A DNA stretch of 64,000 bases from Cohnella phaseoli. GTDB lineage: Bacteria; Bacillota; Bacilli; Paenibacillales; Paenibacillaceae. Under the pieces are notes generated by a model, which was given only the letters and a program-made list of their open reading frames with translations, was not told the DNA's origin and searched no databases. Position numbers and translations under genes: made by a program. The stretch spans positions 50,623-114,622 of the forward strand of contig NZ_QRDZ01000031.1 in assembly GCF_003386235.1 (NCBI RefSeq), read 5' to 3'. Below, piece by piece: positions 26,899 to 35,053 of this stretch. Each line of letters starts with the position of its first letter. Positions within the stretch are counted from its first letter, which is position 1.

Positions 26899-27777
26899 TT
26901 ATCCTTTCACGCTGCCAATGACCATGCCTTTTACGAAATAACGCTGCAGAAACGGGTAAACAATAATTACCGGGAGCATGCCGACAAACAATTGAGCCGT
27001 TTTTACCGTTCTCGAAGATACCGCCAATACTTCTCCGATATTCGCCACCCTGCTCATGTCCGGATTCGTCACGATCGTTTGCAAGTAAGTTTGCAGCGGA
27101 TAATGACTCGATTTATTCATATAGATGAGCCCATCGAACCAGCTGTTCCAGTGAAAGACAATCGTAAACAAGGCGATCGTCGCCAAGGAAGGCAACGACA
27201 ACGGCACATAGATCCGAAACAGAATCCGCCATTGACCGGCCCCGTCCACGACAGCGGATTCCTCCAGTTCGAGAGGCAGACCGCGAAAGAAGTTCAGCAT
27301 CAGCGTAACGAAAAAAACGTTGAGTGCCGCAGGAAAAATAAGCGCCCCTAGCGAATCGATCAGCCCGTAGGTTTTCACGATAATATAAGTAGGAACAAGT
27401 CCGCCGCTAAAAAGCATCGTGACGACAAAAAACCATACGTACGCGGTTCTGGTGCGAAAGCTTCGCGTTTCCTTCGAAAGCGGATAGGCGGTTATTACGG
27501 TTAACAAGCAACCTAGCGATACGCCAAGCACAGCCCGCTGTATCGAAACCCAGAACGAAGCTATAAACTTCGGCTCTTTCATGATGTAACGATAGGCGTC
27601 CAAATTAAACTCCAATGGCCACAAGGTAACAAGACCCGCATTGGCCTTTGCCGGACTGCTTAGGGAAAAAGCCAACACATGAATAAAAGGCAGAATGCAC
27701 AGAATTGCCAACAAAATCATAACAATGGGGATTGCCAGCCCGACCTTATTAAGGGAGTTTCGTTTTTTCTTGTGCAC
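26899..27777 (-). CDS. lplC: Carbohydrate ABC transporter permease, LplC/YtcP type
   Basis: A 292-residue inner-membrane permease with six predicted TM segments. The EAA-loop region reads EESAVVDGAGQWRILFRIYVP (about 188 onward), which contacts the ATPase. A GTG start is used, with GAGGGGG eight bases upstream. In this family the ATPase (MsmX-like) is usually encoded elsewhere, and none is present in this operon. It follows the lplB-like gene by 14 bp. Confidence 0.92.
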   Translation of the reverse strand: MHKKKRNSLNKVGLAIPIVMILLAILCILPFIHVLAFSLSSPAKANAGLVTLWPLEFNLDAYRYIMKEPKFIASFWVSIQRAVLGVSLGCLLTVITAYPLSKETRSFRTRTAYVWFFVVTMLFSGGLVPTYIIVKTYGLIDSLGALIFPAALNVFFVTLMLNFFRGLPLELEESAVVDGAGQWRILFRIYVPLSLPSLATIALFTIVFHWNSWFDGLIYMNKSSHYPLQTYLQTIVTNPDMSRVANIGEVLAVSSRTVKTAQLFVGMLPVIIVYPFLQRYFVKGMVIGSVKG

Positions 27778-27791
27778 CTTCTCGCCCCCTC

Positions 27792-28691
27792 TCAGAAAAT
27801 GCGATAGCTGGCGAACCGATAAGCCAACCAGTAGGATGTCGTAATTAAAATTGTGCTAATAACCGATTTGAAAAGTCCGACTGCCGTCGACACGCCGTAC
27901 TGGGCATCCAAAAATCCGACGCGATAGAGCATAGTGTCGATAATATCGCCGGATTCATATACCGATGGGCTGTATAAAATAAACACCTGCTCGAAGCCCG
28001 CATTCAGAACATTGCCCAAGCTGAGCACCCCCATCAACACGATGATGGGCAGCATTCCCGGAAGCGTGACGTGGATCGTCTGTTTCCAGCGGCTTGCCCC
28101 ATCGATATTCGCTGCCTCATACAAAGCCGGATTTATCCCCGTGAGCGCAGCCAAATAGACGATCGTAGCAAACCCGAACTCTTTCCAGACATCCGATATC
28201 ACGAGCGTAAACGGGAACCACTGATTGCTTCCGAGAAAGAAAATCGGATCCAAGCCGATCAATTGGATGAGCCGATTAACGACGCCTCCCTCGATCGAAA
28301 GGATGTCCATTAGAATACCGCCGAGAATGACCCAGGATAGAAAATGGGGCAAATAGATCAGCGTCTGAACCGATCTGGTTAAGTATTTGTTTTTCAATTC
28401 ATTCAGCAATAAGGCGACGATAATCGGTACGAGAAGCCCCGCTATAATTTTCATAAGGGCGATGAACACGGTATTGTAGATCACCTGGTAAATATCGGGC
28501 ATATTCATCATGTAGACGAAGTTATCCCATCCGACCCATTTCGACTGAAAAAAACCCCGATTGGGAATAAACTTTTGAAAGGCAATGACAAGTCCGGCCA
28601 TTGGCGCATAAGCGAACATGAGCGCAAAAACTATACCCGGCAACAGCATCAAGTGAAAGGAAAAATTTTTTCTGAATATTCTGAATTTCAT
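27792..28691 (-). CDS. lplB: Carbohydrate ABC transporter permease, LplB type
   Basis: A 299-residue permease with about six TM segments and the EAA motif EAANIDGASRWKQTIHVTLP (about 192-211). It opens with the LplB-like LMLLPGIVFALMFAYAPMAG. AAGGGATG precedes the ATG. It is the heterodimer partner of the following permease and is fed by the solute-binding lipoprotein encoded just upstream. Confidence 0.92.
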   Translation of the reverse strand: MKFRIFRKNFSFHLMLLPGIVFALMFAYAPMAGLVIAFQKFIPNRGFFQSKWVGWDNFVYMMNMPDIYQVIYNTVFIALMKIIAGLLVPIIVALLLNELKNKYLTRSVQTLIYLPHFLSWVILGGILMDILSIEGGVVNRLIQLIGLDPIFFLGSNQWFPFTLVISDVWKEFGFATIVYLAALTGINPALYEAANIDGASRWKQTIHVTLPGMLPIIVLMGVLSLGNVLNAGFEQVFILYSPSVYESGDIIDTMLYRVGFLDAQYGVSTAVGLFKSVISTILITTSYWLAYRFASYRIF

Positions 28692-28769
28692 AAATACATC
28701 CCTTCTGGCCCCGAAATTCGCTTGGGAGGAAGACTACCGGCAAGCAATAGCCTCCCTTCGGCCAGCTAA

Positions 28770-30494
28770 CTATTCGTTCACTTCCTGCGTAATTTGATCT
28801 CCGCCTTGTTTTTTCCAATTCGCAACGTACTTATCGAATTCTTCAATCCCGACTTCGCCGAGAATAATTTTGGTCATCATGACGTTTTCCATCTTGATCA
28901 GAGTAGACATTTTTTCGGTCATCGTTGGTGTGGACGCGACCTTCAATGCCGTAGGCGTCAGCAAGTCGTTGTCGAAATAGTGCTTTAGAACGGACGTCCC
29001 GCTATGAGGAGTACCGAATGTTTGATAATAGATCCAACTGGTCGCGACTTCCGGGTCCTTCGTGTTCTTGGGATCCTCGGCATAACGATAAATCCCTCGG
29101 AGATAGCCGAAAACATTGGCGGTCATCGTCTTTTCGTCCGGCTGAATATTCGCGTCAAAGGCGGCTTTGACCGCATCATGCTCGATAATGTGCGCCATCG
29201 GTGAATCGAATCCAACAATCGAGTATTGGGAGTACATGATGCCCGTTTCCTGATTCGTCGAGTATTCAAGCTTAGGATGAACAAGCCAATGCTCTTGGAA
29301 GAAGTTAGCGAGCTTCACGACGACTTCCGGATTTTTATAGCCCTTTTTGACGACCCAGTAATTGATGGCTGTCGGCCCAAGGTACGTTTTGGCCGGTGCA
29401 TCGTCGAAGGAAACAATCGGGTACGCATTCAAGACCGCGTCCGGATTGTTGACGATCATATCCTTAATCCCGTCGAACGGAGCCGCGAACATATTGTAGA
29501 ACAAGCCTAATTTCCCGGCGATGATCGCTTCCTTCATTTTGCTGATGTCCTTTACGCCGAATTCCTTATCGATGACTCCGCTTTTGTACAATTCGGCGAG
29601 CTTCAAGAGCGGCTCTCTCATTTCCGGTTGGACGCTCCCGTATACCGCATTGCCGCTCCCGTCTTTAATCCATTTGCCGGGATAAGCATGGTAACTATTC
29701 ATGAATCCGAACAAGTTGGACTGCACTCCCGAGCTGGATACCAGTTCCTTGCTTAATCCCAGTCCATACGTATCGTCGACGTTATTTCCGTCAGGATCGT
29801 TTTTCGCGAATGCGGTCGCGATATTGATGACATCGTCCATCGTTTTCGGCGGCTGCAGTCCCAGCTTGTCCAGCCAATCCTGGCGAACCCAGATCATCGA
29901 CGACTCCCAATACCCTTGCGTCATCGCGGGCACTGCGTAAATCTTCCCGTCAACCGATGCCGCATTAAGCGCCAACCCGCCATCGGAATTCAATTTCTCG
30001 CGCGTAGCCTCGCTTGCGTACTTCCCAATCGCTTCGGTTAAATCCTCAATCATGTCGGCTTCAATCAGGCTCTTCAATTGCGTGCCGTTAACCATGACCA
30101 GATCGGGGATGCTTCCGGAGGAAATAGCGACGTTTACTTTGCCTTCGTACTGCTCCTTCGGAACAACCCATTCGTTAGTCAGCTTGACGCCGAGATCGCT
30201 TTCATAAAAATCGTAAACGAGATTCTTGTCTATCGACTGCCCGGGCTCGAACTTGAATCCCTCATCGGCGCGGCTAATCGACAATTGAATAGCCGGTTCA
30301 TATTTACCGAGCGGATCGACGACCTCCTCCGTTTCCGTCCCTGCTGCTTCATTGCTTCCCGAAGGTTGCGAGGCAGACGGAGCAGCTGTCGCCGATTTCT
30401 CCTCGTTATTGTCGCTGCAAGCGCTTAACAATGAAGCAATCAAACATGCAAGCAACAGCAATGAAACGGAACGAGCGGTCTTGCTTCTCTTCAT
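28770..30494 (-). CDS. lplA: Extracellular solute-binding lipoprotein of a carbohydrate ABC transporter, LplA type
   Basis: A 574-residue substrate-binding protein tethered to the outer membrane face by its lipobox LSAC (Cys about 26). An acidic, Ser-rich linker follows, then a large two-lobed fold typical of the family-1 oligosaccharide binders paired with LplB/LplC permeases. It is the first gene of the minus-strand operon and divergent from the yesM-like kinase, whose partner is the likely activator. The ligand is unknown, probably a di- or oligosaccharide. Confidence 0.9.
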   Translation of the reverse strand: MKRSKTARSVSLLLLACLIASLLSACSDNNEEKSATAAPSASQPSGSNEAAGTETEEVVDPLGKYEPAIQLSISRADEGFKFEPGQSIDKNLVYDFYESDLGVKLTNEWVVPKEQYEGKVNVAISSGSIPDLVMVNGTQLKSLIEADMIEDLTEAIGKYASEATREKLNSDGGLALNAASVDGKIYAVPAMTQGYWESSMIWVRQDWLDKLGLQPPKTMDDVINIATAFAKNDPDGNNVDDTYGLGLSKELVSSSGVQSNLFGFMNSYHAYPGKWIKDGSGNAVYGSVQPEMREPLLKLAELYKSGVIDKEFGVKDISKMKEAIIAGKLGLFYNMFAAPFDGIKDMIVNNPDAVLNAYPIVSFDDAPAKTYLGPTAINYWVVKKGYKNPEVVVKLANFFQEHWLVHPKLEYSTNQETGIMYSQYSIVGFDSPMAHIIEHDAVKAAFDANIQPDEKTMTANVFGYLRGIYRYAEDPKNTKDPEVATSWIYYQTFGTPHSGTSVLKHYFDNDLLTPTALKVASTPTMTEKMSTLIKMENVMMTKIILGEVGIEEFDKYVANWKKQGGDQITQEVNE

Positions 30495-30536
30495 TTCAAG
30501 TCCCCCTATCGGATGTTTGCACTCGAGTGTATCTAA

Positions 30537-30565
30537 ACTTTACGGTAGACAGGTCTGCCGTTCAA
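30537..30565 (-). promoter_or_regulatory. Predicted promoter of the lplABC operon
   Basis: On the minus strand, TTGAAC (30560-30565) and TAAAGT (30537-30542) are spaced by 17 bp, about 43 bp before the lplA start. The weak boxes fit an activator-dependent promoter driven by the neighbouring AraC-type regulator. Confidence 0.4.
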
Positions 30566-30613
30566 GGGTAACATCTTGCATTTCTTTGTAGTCTGTTGCA
30601 CACAATTTCGCGA

Positions 30614-30642
30614 TTGTCCTTTCAAGCGTTTCCCAGTATGAT
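30614..30642 (+). promoter_or_regulatory. Predicted promoter of the yesMN-like operon
   Basis: TTGTCC (30614-30619) and TATGAT (30637-30642) are spaced by 17 bp, about 26 bp before the kinase start, with AAAAGGAGG as ribosome site in between. Confidence 0.4.
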
Positions 30643-30668
30643 GAACAAAAAAAGGAGGCTGGCCGTTC

Positions 30669-32393
30669 ATGGATATCATTTCGCTCCCCCCGTTCCGCTC
30701 CGGCATTTTCCTAAAGCTGCTCCTTACGCTATTGTTTATTTTTATCCCGATCTATCTCATCGGCTTCATGATGAATAAATCCGGCGAAAATATTATCCGC
30801 CAGCAAATCTTGTACTTAATGGAGCAGAAGTCATCCTTCTTCGTAACCTCCTTGGACTCGGAATTCAACCGTATCTTCAGACTGCAGACGAACTTTCTGA
30901 ACGACACGGATTTACAGGATATCAGTATCCGTCCCGATTCCTTAAGCAGCTATGAATTGACCAAAGCGATTAACGACCTCCATTCCAAGATGTTGACACT
31001 TTCCGAATCCAGTCGATATATTAAAGAGGCTTTCGTCATCATGCCTAACATTGATCGGCGTCTTTCATCGACGACAGGTCTGTCCCCTATGGATCCCGTC
31101 GAGCTTGCCAACTTCCGTACAAACGCGATTTCCAAGAACGGATTGTACATGAAGGATAATCGCATCTACACCGTATTGGGTTACCCGCACGTGACCAAAA
31201 CGCAATATTTGCTCATTATCGAATTGTCCGTTTCGGCCATTAGCCGCGAGCTCGTCGATCCGAACGAAGTCGGAAACGGAGCTTCGTTTTTGCTCGTTCG
31301 GGACAATGCGGCTAACGCGAAGATGATTGTTTCCCCTGCGGAGACCGGCATGGAGAAGGTGCGATTCATGGAACAAAGCACTGCCATGGAAGGAAACGTA
31401 CTGAAAATCGGGGACAAACGATACATGCGTTTTATCGAATCGTTCCAATTTTCCGATTGGGATTTCGTTACGATTGTCGAGGACAACCACATCCTTAAGC
31501 CCGTCTATTCGTTCAAAAAATGGTTGTGGATACTGTCGCTGATTTCCGTTATTATCGTCATTATCGTGTCTCTATCTTTACTTCGAGTTATTCATAAGCC
31601 GCTGCATAAATTAATTTTGGGATTCAAAAGGGTGGAAAATGGCCAGTTCGATCTTAATTTGCAGCATTGGAACAATGACGAATTCGACTATTTGTACCGC
31701 AAATTCAATACGATGGCGGGCAAGCTGAAAATCCTCATTCAGGAAGTGGCCGAGCAGTCCAAACGGAGTCAGAATGCGGAATTGAAACAGCTGCAATCCC
31801 AAGTAAATCCTCATTTTCTGCACAATAGTTTGTATATTATTTACCTGATGGCTCAAGACGAAAACTATGTGGGCGTATCCGAAATGTCCGAGCACTTAGG
31901 AGATTACTTTAAGTTTATCACCCAGAACAAAGCGGACTTCATCCCTCTCGAGAAGGAAATCCAACACGGCAAAACCTACTGTTCCATCCAACAGCTTCGA
32001 TTCGGCAGCAAGATTAAGTTACAGATCGAAGTATCCGGATCGCCTGACGATTGGGAGGTTCCTCGTCTCATCATTCAGCCGTTTCTTGAAAACGCAATCA
32101 TACACGGCCATGAAAATACGATGACCGGCGGTTTCGTAAACGTTCGCTTGTTCATAGAGCCGGATTCGTTAAAGATCGAGATCGAGGATAACGGCAAAGG
32201 GATGACACTCAAGCAATTGCAGGACTGGGAGAATAAACGCAGCGACGCCCATGCGCTGGAGGATCATGCGCTGTGGAACGTTCATCGTCGCCTGCAATTG
32301 CGCTTTGGAAGTCGGAGCGGAATCCACTTGCAAGCGAACTGCTATGGCGGAACGACCGTTACCCTGATCGTCTTCAGAGAAGGAGTGGATTGA
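30669..32393 (+). CDS. Sensor histidine kinase, YesM family
   Basis: A 574-residue membrane kinase. TM1 lies near residues 15-35, then an extracellular sensor region to about 280, TM2 (about 283-305), HAMP, and the His_kinase domain with SQVNPHFLHNSL, where phospho-acceptor His is about 382. The HATPase part has ENAIIHGH and DNGKGM. The kinase overlaps closely with its response regulator (1-bp gap). Such pairs lie next to LplABC-like transporters and switch them on when sugar ligand is present. Confidence 0.92.
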   Translation: MDIISLPPFRSGIFLKLLLTLLFIFIPIYLIGFMMNKSGENIIRQQILYLMEQKSSFFVTSLDSEFNRIFRLQTNFLNDTDLQDISIRPDSLSSYELTKAINDLHSKMLTLSESSRYIKEAFVIMPNIDRRLSSTTGLSPMDPVELANFRTNAISKNGLYMKDNRIYTVLGYPHVTKTQYLLIIELSVSAISRELVDPNEVGNGASFLLVRDNAANAKMIVSPAETGMEKVRFMEQSTAMEGNVLKIGDKRYMRFIESFQFSDWDFVTIVEDNHILKPVYSFKKWLWILSLISVIIVIIVSLSLLRVIHKPLHKLILGFKRVENGQFDLNLQHWNNDEFDYLYRKFNTMAGKLKILIQEVAEQSKRSQNAELKQLQSQVNPHFLHNSLYIIYLMAQDENYVGVSEMSEHLGDYFKFITQNKADFIPLEKEIQHGKTYCSIQQLRFGSKIKLQIEVSGSPDDWEVPRLIIQPFLENAIIHGHENTMTGGFVNVRLFIEPDSLKIEIEDNGKGMTLKQLQDWENKRSDAHALEDHALWNVHRRLQLRFGSRSGIHLQANCYGGTTVTLIVFREGVD

Positions 32394-32394
32394 G

Positions 32395-34056
32395 TTGAAC
32401 CATGTACTGTTGGTCGATGACGAGCCGATGATCGTCGAGGGACTTTACAACCTGTTAAACCGAATCGAGGAACTGGAGCTTATCGTTTGGAAGGCCCATT
32501 CCGCGATGGAGGCCATTCAGGTCATGCAAAATAATCGTATCGACATTCTCATTACGGATGTCCGCATGCCGGGGATGTCAGGCATTGAACTGATCGGGCA
32601 TGTGAGGAAGCACTGGCATCACTGTAAGGTCGTCTTCCTATCCGGATATTCCGATTACGAGTATTTGCAAAACGCGTTCCGTCAAGGCGCCTTCGATTAC
32701 TTAATGAAGCCGGCCAATTATGACACCATTCTGGATACGCTGCAACGCGTGATTTATAGTATTCAAGCCGAATGGCAAGAACAGAACGTCATCGCGCAGG
32801 CGGAGCTTCATATGCAGCAAGCGCAAACTTTGTTGCAAAAGGACTTCTTCAAAAATGTGCTTGGCCATAAAAAGCTGACCTTGAAATCCATTGCCGAACA
32901 CATTCAACATTTTCAAATTCCGCTCTCACCCGATCAACCTCTCATCTTGATGATCGGTAGAGTAGATCGCTGGCCGACCGGGTCGCAATTAAAGGATAAA
33001 ATGCTGTTGGAATACGCCGTTAATAACATCGTGGAAGATTATTTGCAGCGCTTCTGCCGTATTGCAACCTATAGCGAGCAACGTTATATGATCTGGTTCA
33101 TTCAGCTCCGGGAGCCCGTTGTGCCGCAGGAAGATGCCGAGGAAATCAGAGACTTGCCCAAGCTTCATTGGTACATCGGCCAACTCATGGAGAAAATACA
33201 GCAATCCATTCAACAATTTATCCATCTCCCCGTATCGTTCGTGCTGTCCAAGTCGGACGTAACCTGGACGGGCATTCCAATTACATACGATGAGATGTGC
33301 GAATGGATGCGTCGCGGGATTGGGCTGGATGAGAAGATCATCCTAGTTGAGCATGCCGATCTGCTGCTATCGCATTATGCCGAGAATGAGCTCTCCCCTC
33401 AGGAAATCCGAAGAAATATGAATCAATTGCTCCATTCGCTGGAATCCGGAGACAGCGTGTCTTTTCATGACGGCATGACGGGATTTTTCCGCTCCGTGCA
33501 GAAAAGCGTTTTTCTAGATTACAACCTTCAAATGGAAATATTTTTACATCTATCCACCATATTTATTTCGTACATGAACGCAAGAAAAATAACGAAAACG
33601 ATTGGCCAAACCATCGAGTTAAAATACTTGGCCAACTACGCGATGTTCGCCAATTGGGCGGCCTTCGAAGAGTACTGCTCTCTGCTTGCGACGTCGCTAT
33701 TTTCGAATACTGAAACCGAGAGGAAGGATCAGAAGAAAGAAATCATTGATAAAGTGGATGCCTTTGTCATCAGATCGTTGAATAAGGATATTTCGCTTGA
33801 CCAGTTGTCCAGCGTATTCCATCTTAGTCCTTATTATCTATCGCGACTCTATCATTCCGAGAAAGGAATCACCTTGTCCGAACGAATTAAACAGCTCAAG
33901 ACGGCTCGCTCTAAGGAATTGCTGCTGATCGAAGGAATGAAAATTCAAGACGTAGCCGTCGAACTCGGCTTCGATAGCGTGTCTTATTTCACCAAGTTTT
34001 TCAAAAAAAACGTCGGAGTTACGCCGCAGGAGTATAAGCTAAATAATTCGCGATAA
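32395..34056 (+). CDS. Response regulator with AraC-type DNA-binding domain, YesN family
   Basis: A 553-residue regulator. The N-terminal receiver (about 1-120) has LLVDDEP, the phospho-acceptor Asp55 in ITDVRMPG and MKPAN. A middle region of unclear fold follows, and the C-terminal AraC HTH (about 450-553) includes SLDQLSSVFHLSPYYLSRLYH and DSVSYFTKFFKKNVGVTPQEY. The start is TTG, one base after the kinase stop, with AAGGAG upstream; there is no ATG nearby in frame. It likely activates the divergent transporter operon. Confidence 0.92.
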   Translation: MNHVLLVDDEPMIVEGLYNLLNRIEELELIVWKAHSAMEAIQVMQNNRIDILITDVRMPGMSGIELIGHVRKHWHHCKVVFLSGYSDYEYLQNAFRQGAFDYLMKPANYDTILDTLQRVIYSIQAEWQEQNVIAQAELHMQQAQTLLQKDFFKNVLGHKKLTLKSIAEHIQHFQIPLSPDQPLILMIGRVDRWPTGSQLKDKMLLEYAVNNIVEDYLQRFCRIATYSEQRYMIWFIQLREPVVPQEDAEEIRDLPKLHWYIGQLMEKIQQSIQQFIHLPVSFVLSKSDVTWTGIPITYDEMCEWMRRGIGLDEKIILVEHADLLLSHYAENELSPQEIRRNMNQLLHSLESGDSVSFHDGMTGFFRSVQKSVFLDYNLQMEIFLHLSTIFISYMNARKITKTIGQTIELKYLANYAMFANWAAFEEYCSLLATSLFSNTETERKDQKKEIIDKVDAFVIRSLNKDISLDQLSSVFHLSPYYLSRLYHSEKGITLSERIKQLKTARSKELLLIEGMKIQDVAVELGFDSVSYFTKFFKKNVGVTPQEYKLNNSR

Positions 34057-34072
34057 TTGGACGTTTAAAAAT

Positions 34073-34199
34073 AAAGGGGCTGTCTCCTAGGCTCTTCGAA
34101 TTGCTCTAAAAGATAATCGATGATAAAGGTGCAAGGTGTATATACCTTACTTTATATATCAATCATCTTAAGCAACTCTACCTAGGAGACAGCACCTTT
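34073..34199. repeat. 127-bp element with 19-bp terminal inverted repeats, probably also a bidirectional terminator
   Basis: The left end AAAGGGGCTGTCTCCTAGG and the right end CCTAGGAGACAGCACCTTT pair over 19 bases with one mismatch, and looser pairing continues inward. A near-palindrome, AAGGTGTATATACCTT, lies in the middle. T runs follow outward in both directions. It fills the gap between the convergent yesN-like and pflA genes. It could be a small non-autonomous mobile element (MITE-like) or a long terminator; the sequence alone does not decide. Confidence 0.6.
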
Positions 34200-34243
34200 T
34201 TGTTATTATTACGGTTTTACAACCTCTTATAAGCCCGTGCAAC

Positions 34244-34999
34244 TCACCCCTGAGGACATTGTGAGATCAAGCTGCCCTCCGTCCTCCCTTGCTCGATCAA
34301 CCGGTTCGCTCTCGCGACTTCTTCCGGCCCGGGCTCGAGCACGCCCTCCAACGGATACGCTTTGCCTAGCTGGTGCCACTTGTACACGCCCATCCGGTGG
34401 TACGGCAGCACTTCCAACTTCTCCACGCCTTCCAGGCCGCCGATAAAACGCCCCAGCTCAAGCAGTTCCTCCTGCCCGTCCGTCCAGCCGGGGATCAGCA
34501 CTCTTCTGATCCACATTTTCGTCCCGCGGTCCGATAGATGCCGCGCAAATCTCAAGATGCGATCGTTCGGCTGGCTCGTGAGCTCCCTGTGCCCTTCGCG
34601 ATCCATGCGCTTCAAATCGAGCAGCACGAGGTCGGTCACTTCGAGCAAAGCCTCGGCATGGCTAGGTTCGCAGAAGCCGGAGGAGTCGAGCGCGGTGTGC
34701 AGCCCCCATCGTTCCTTGCACGCTCTGAACAGCTCGGCCACGAACGGCGCTTGCAGCGTCGGCTCTCCTCCCGTCACCGTAATGCCTCCGCCGGAACGGC
34801 GGTAGTATTCGACGTAAGGCTCGATCTCCCGCAAAATATCGTCTACGCTCCGCAGCGCGCCGGTCTGCGTGTCCCACGAATCGGGGTTGTGGCAATAGCG
34901 ACACTGCAGCGCGCAGCCTTGAAGGAACAGGACGAACCGGATTCCCGGCCCGTCCACCGTCCCGAACGTTTCAAGAGAGTGGATTCTCCCTGTATGCAT
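34244..34999 (-). CDS. pflA: Pyruvate formate-lyase-activating enzyme
   Basis: A 251-residue radical-SAM enzyme that installs the glycyl radical on PflB. The [4Fe-4S] motif CALQCRYC (Cys29, 33, 36) sits at the same positions as in the E. coli enzyme. GGITVTGGEPTLQ is the GGE segment that contacts AdoMet. AGGGAGG precedes the ATG. It is the last gene of the anaerobic operon and follows pflB by about 54 bp. Confidence 0.96.
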   Translation of the reverse strand: MHTGRIHSLETFGTVDGPGIRFVLFLQGCALQCRYCHNPDSWDTQTGALRSVDDILREIEPYVEYYRRSGGGITVTGGEPTLQAPFVAELFRACKERWGLHTALDSSGFCEPSHAEALLEVTDLVLLDLKRMDREGHRELTSQPNDRILRFARHLSDRGTKMWIRRVLIPGWTDGQEELLELGRFIGGLEGVEKLEVLPYHRMGVYKWHQLGKAYPLEGVLEPGPEEVARANRLIEQGRTEGSLISQCPQG

Positions 35000-35053
35000 G
35001 CTCTCCGCCTCCCTCTCTTGACTGTTGATCGACCGCCGCTCGCCCTTGCCCGA

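Noticed and set aside
30621..30634. Possible cre (CcpA) site between lplA and yesM
   Set aside because: Only the AAACGCTT core fits; two key positions of the consensus fail.
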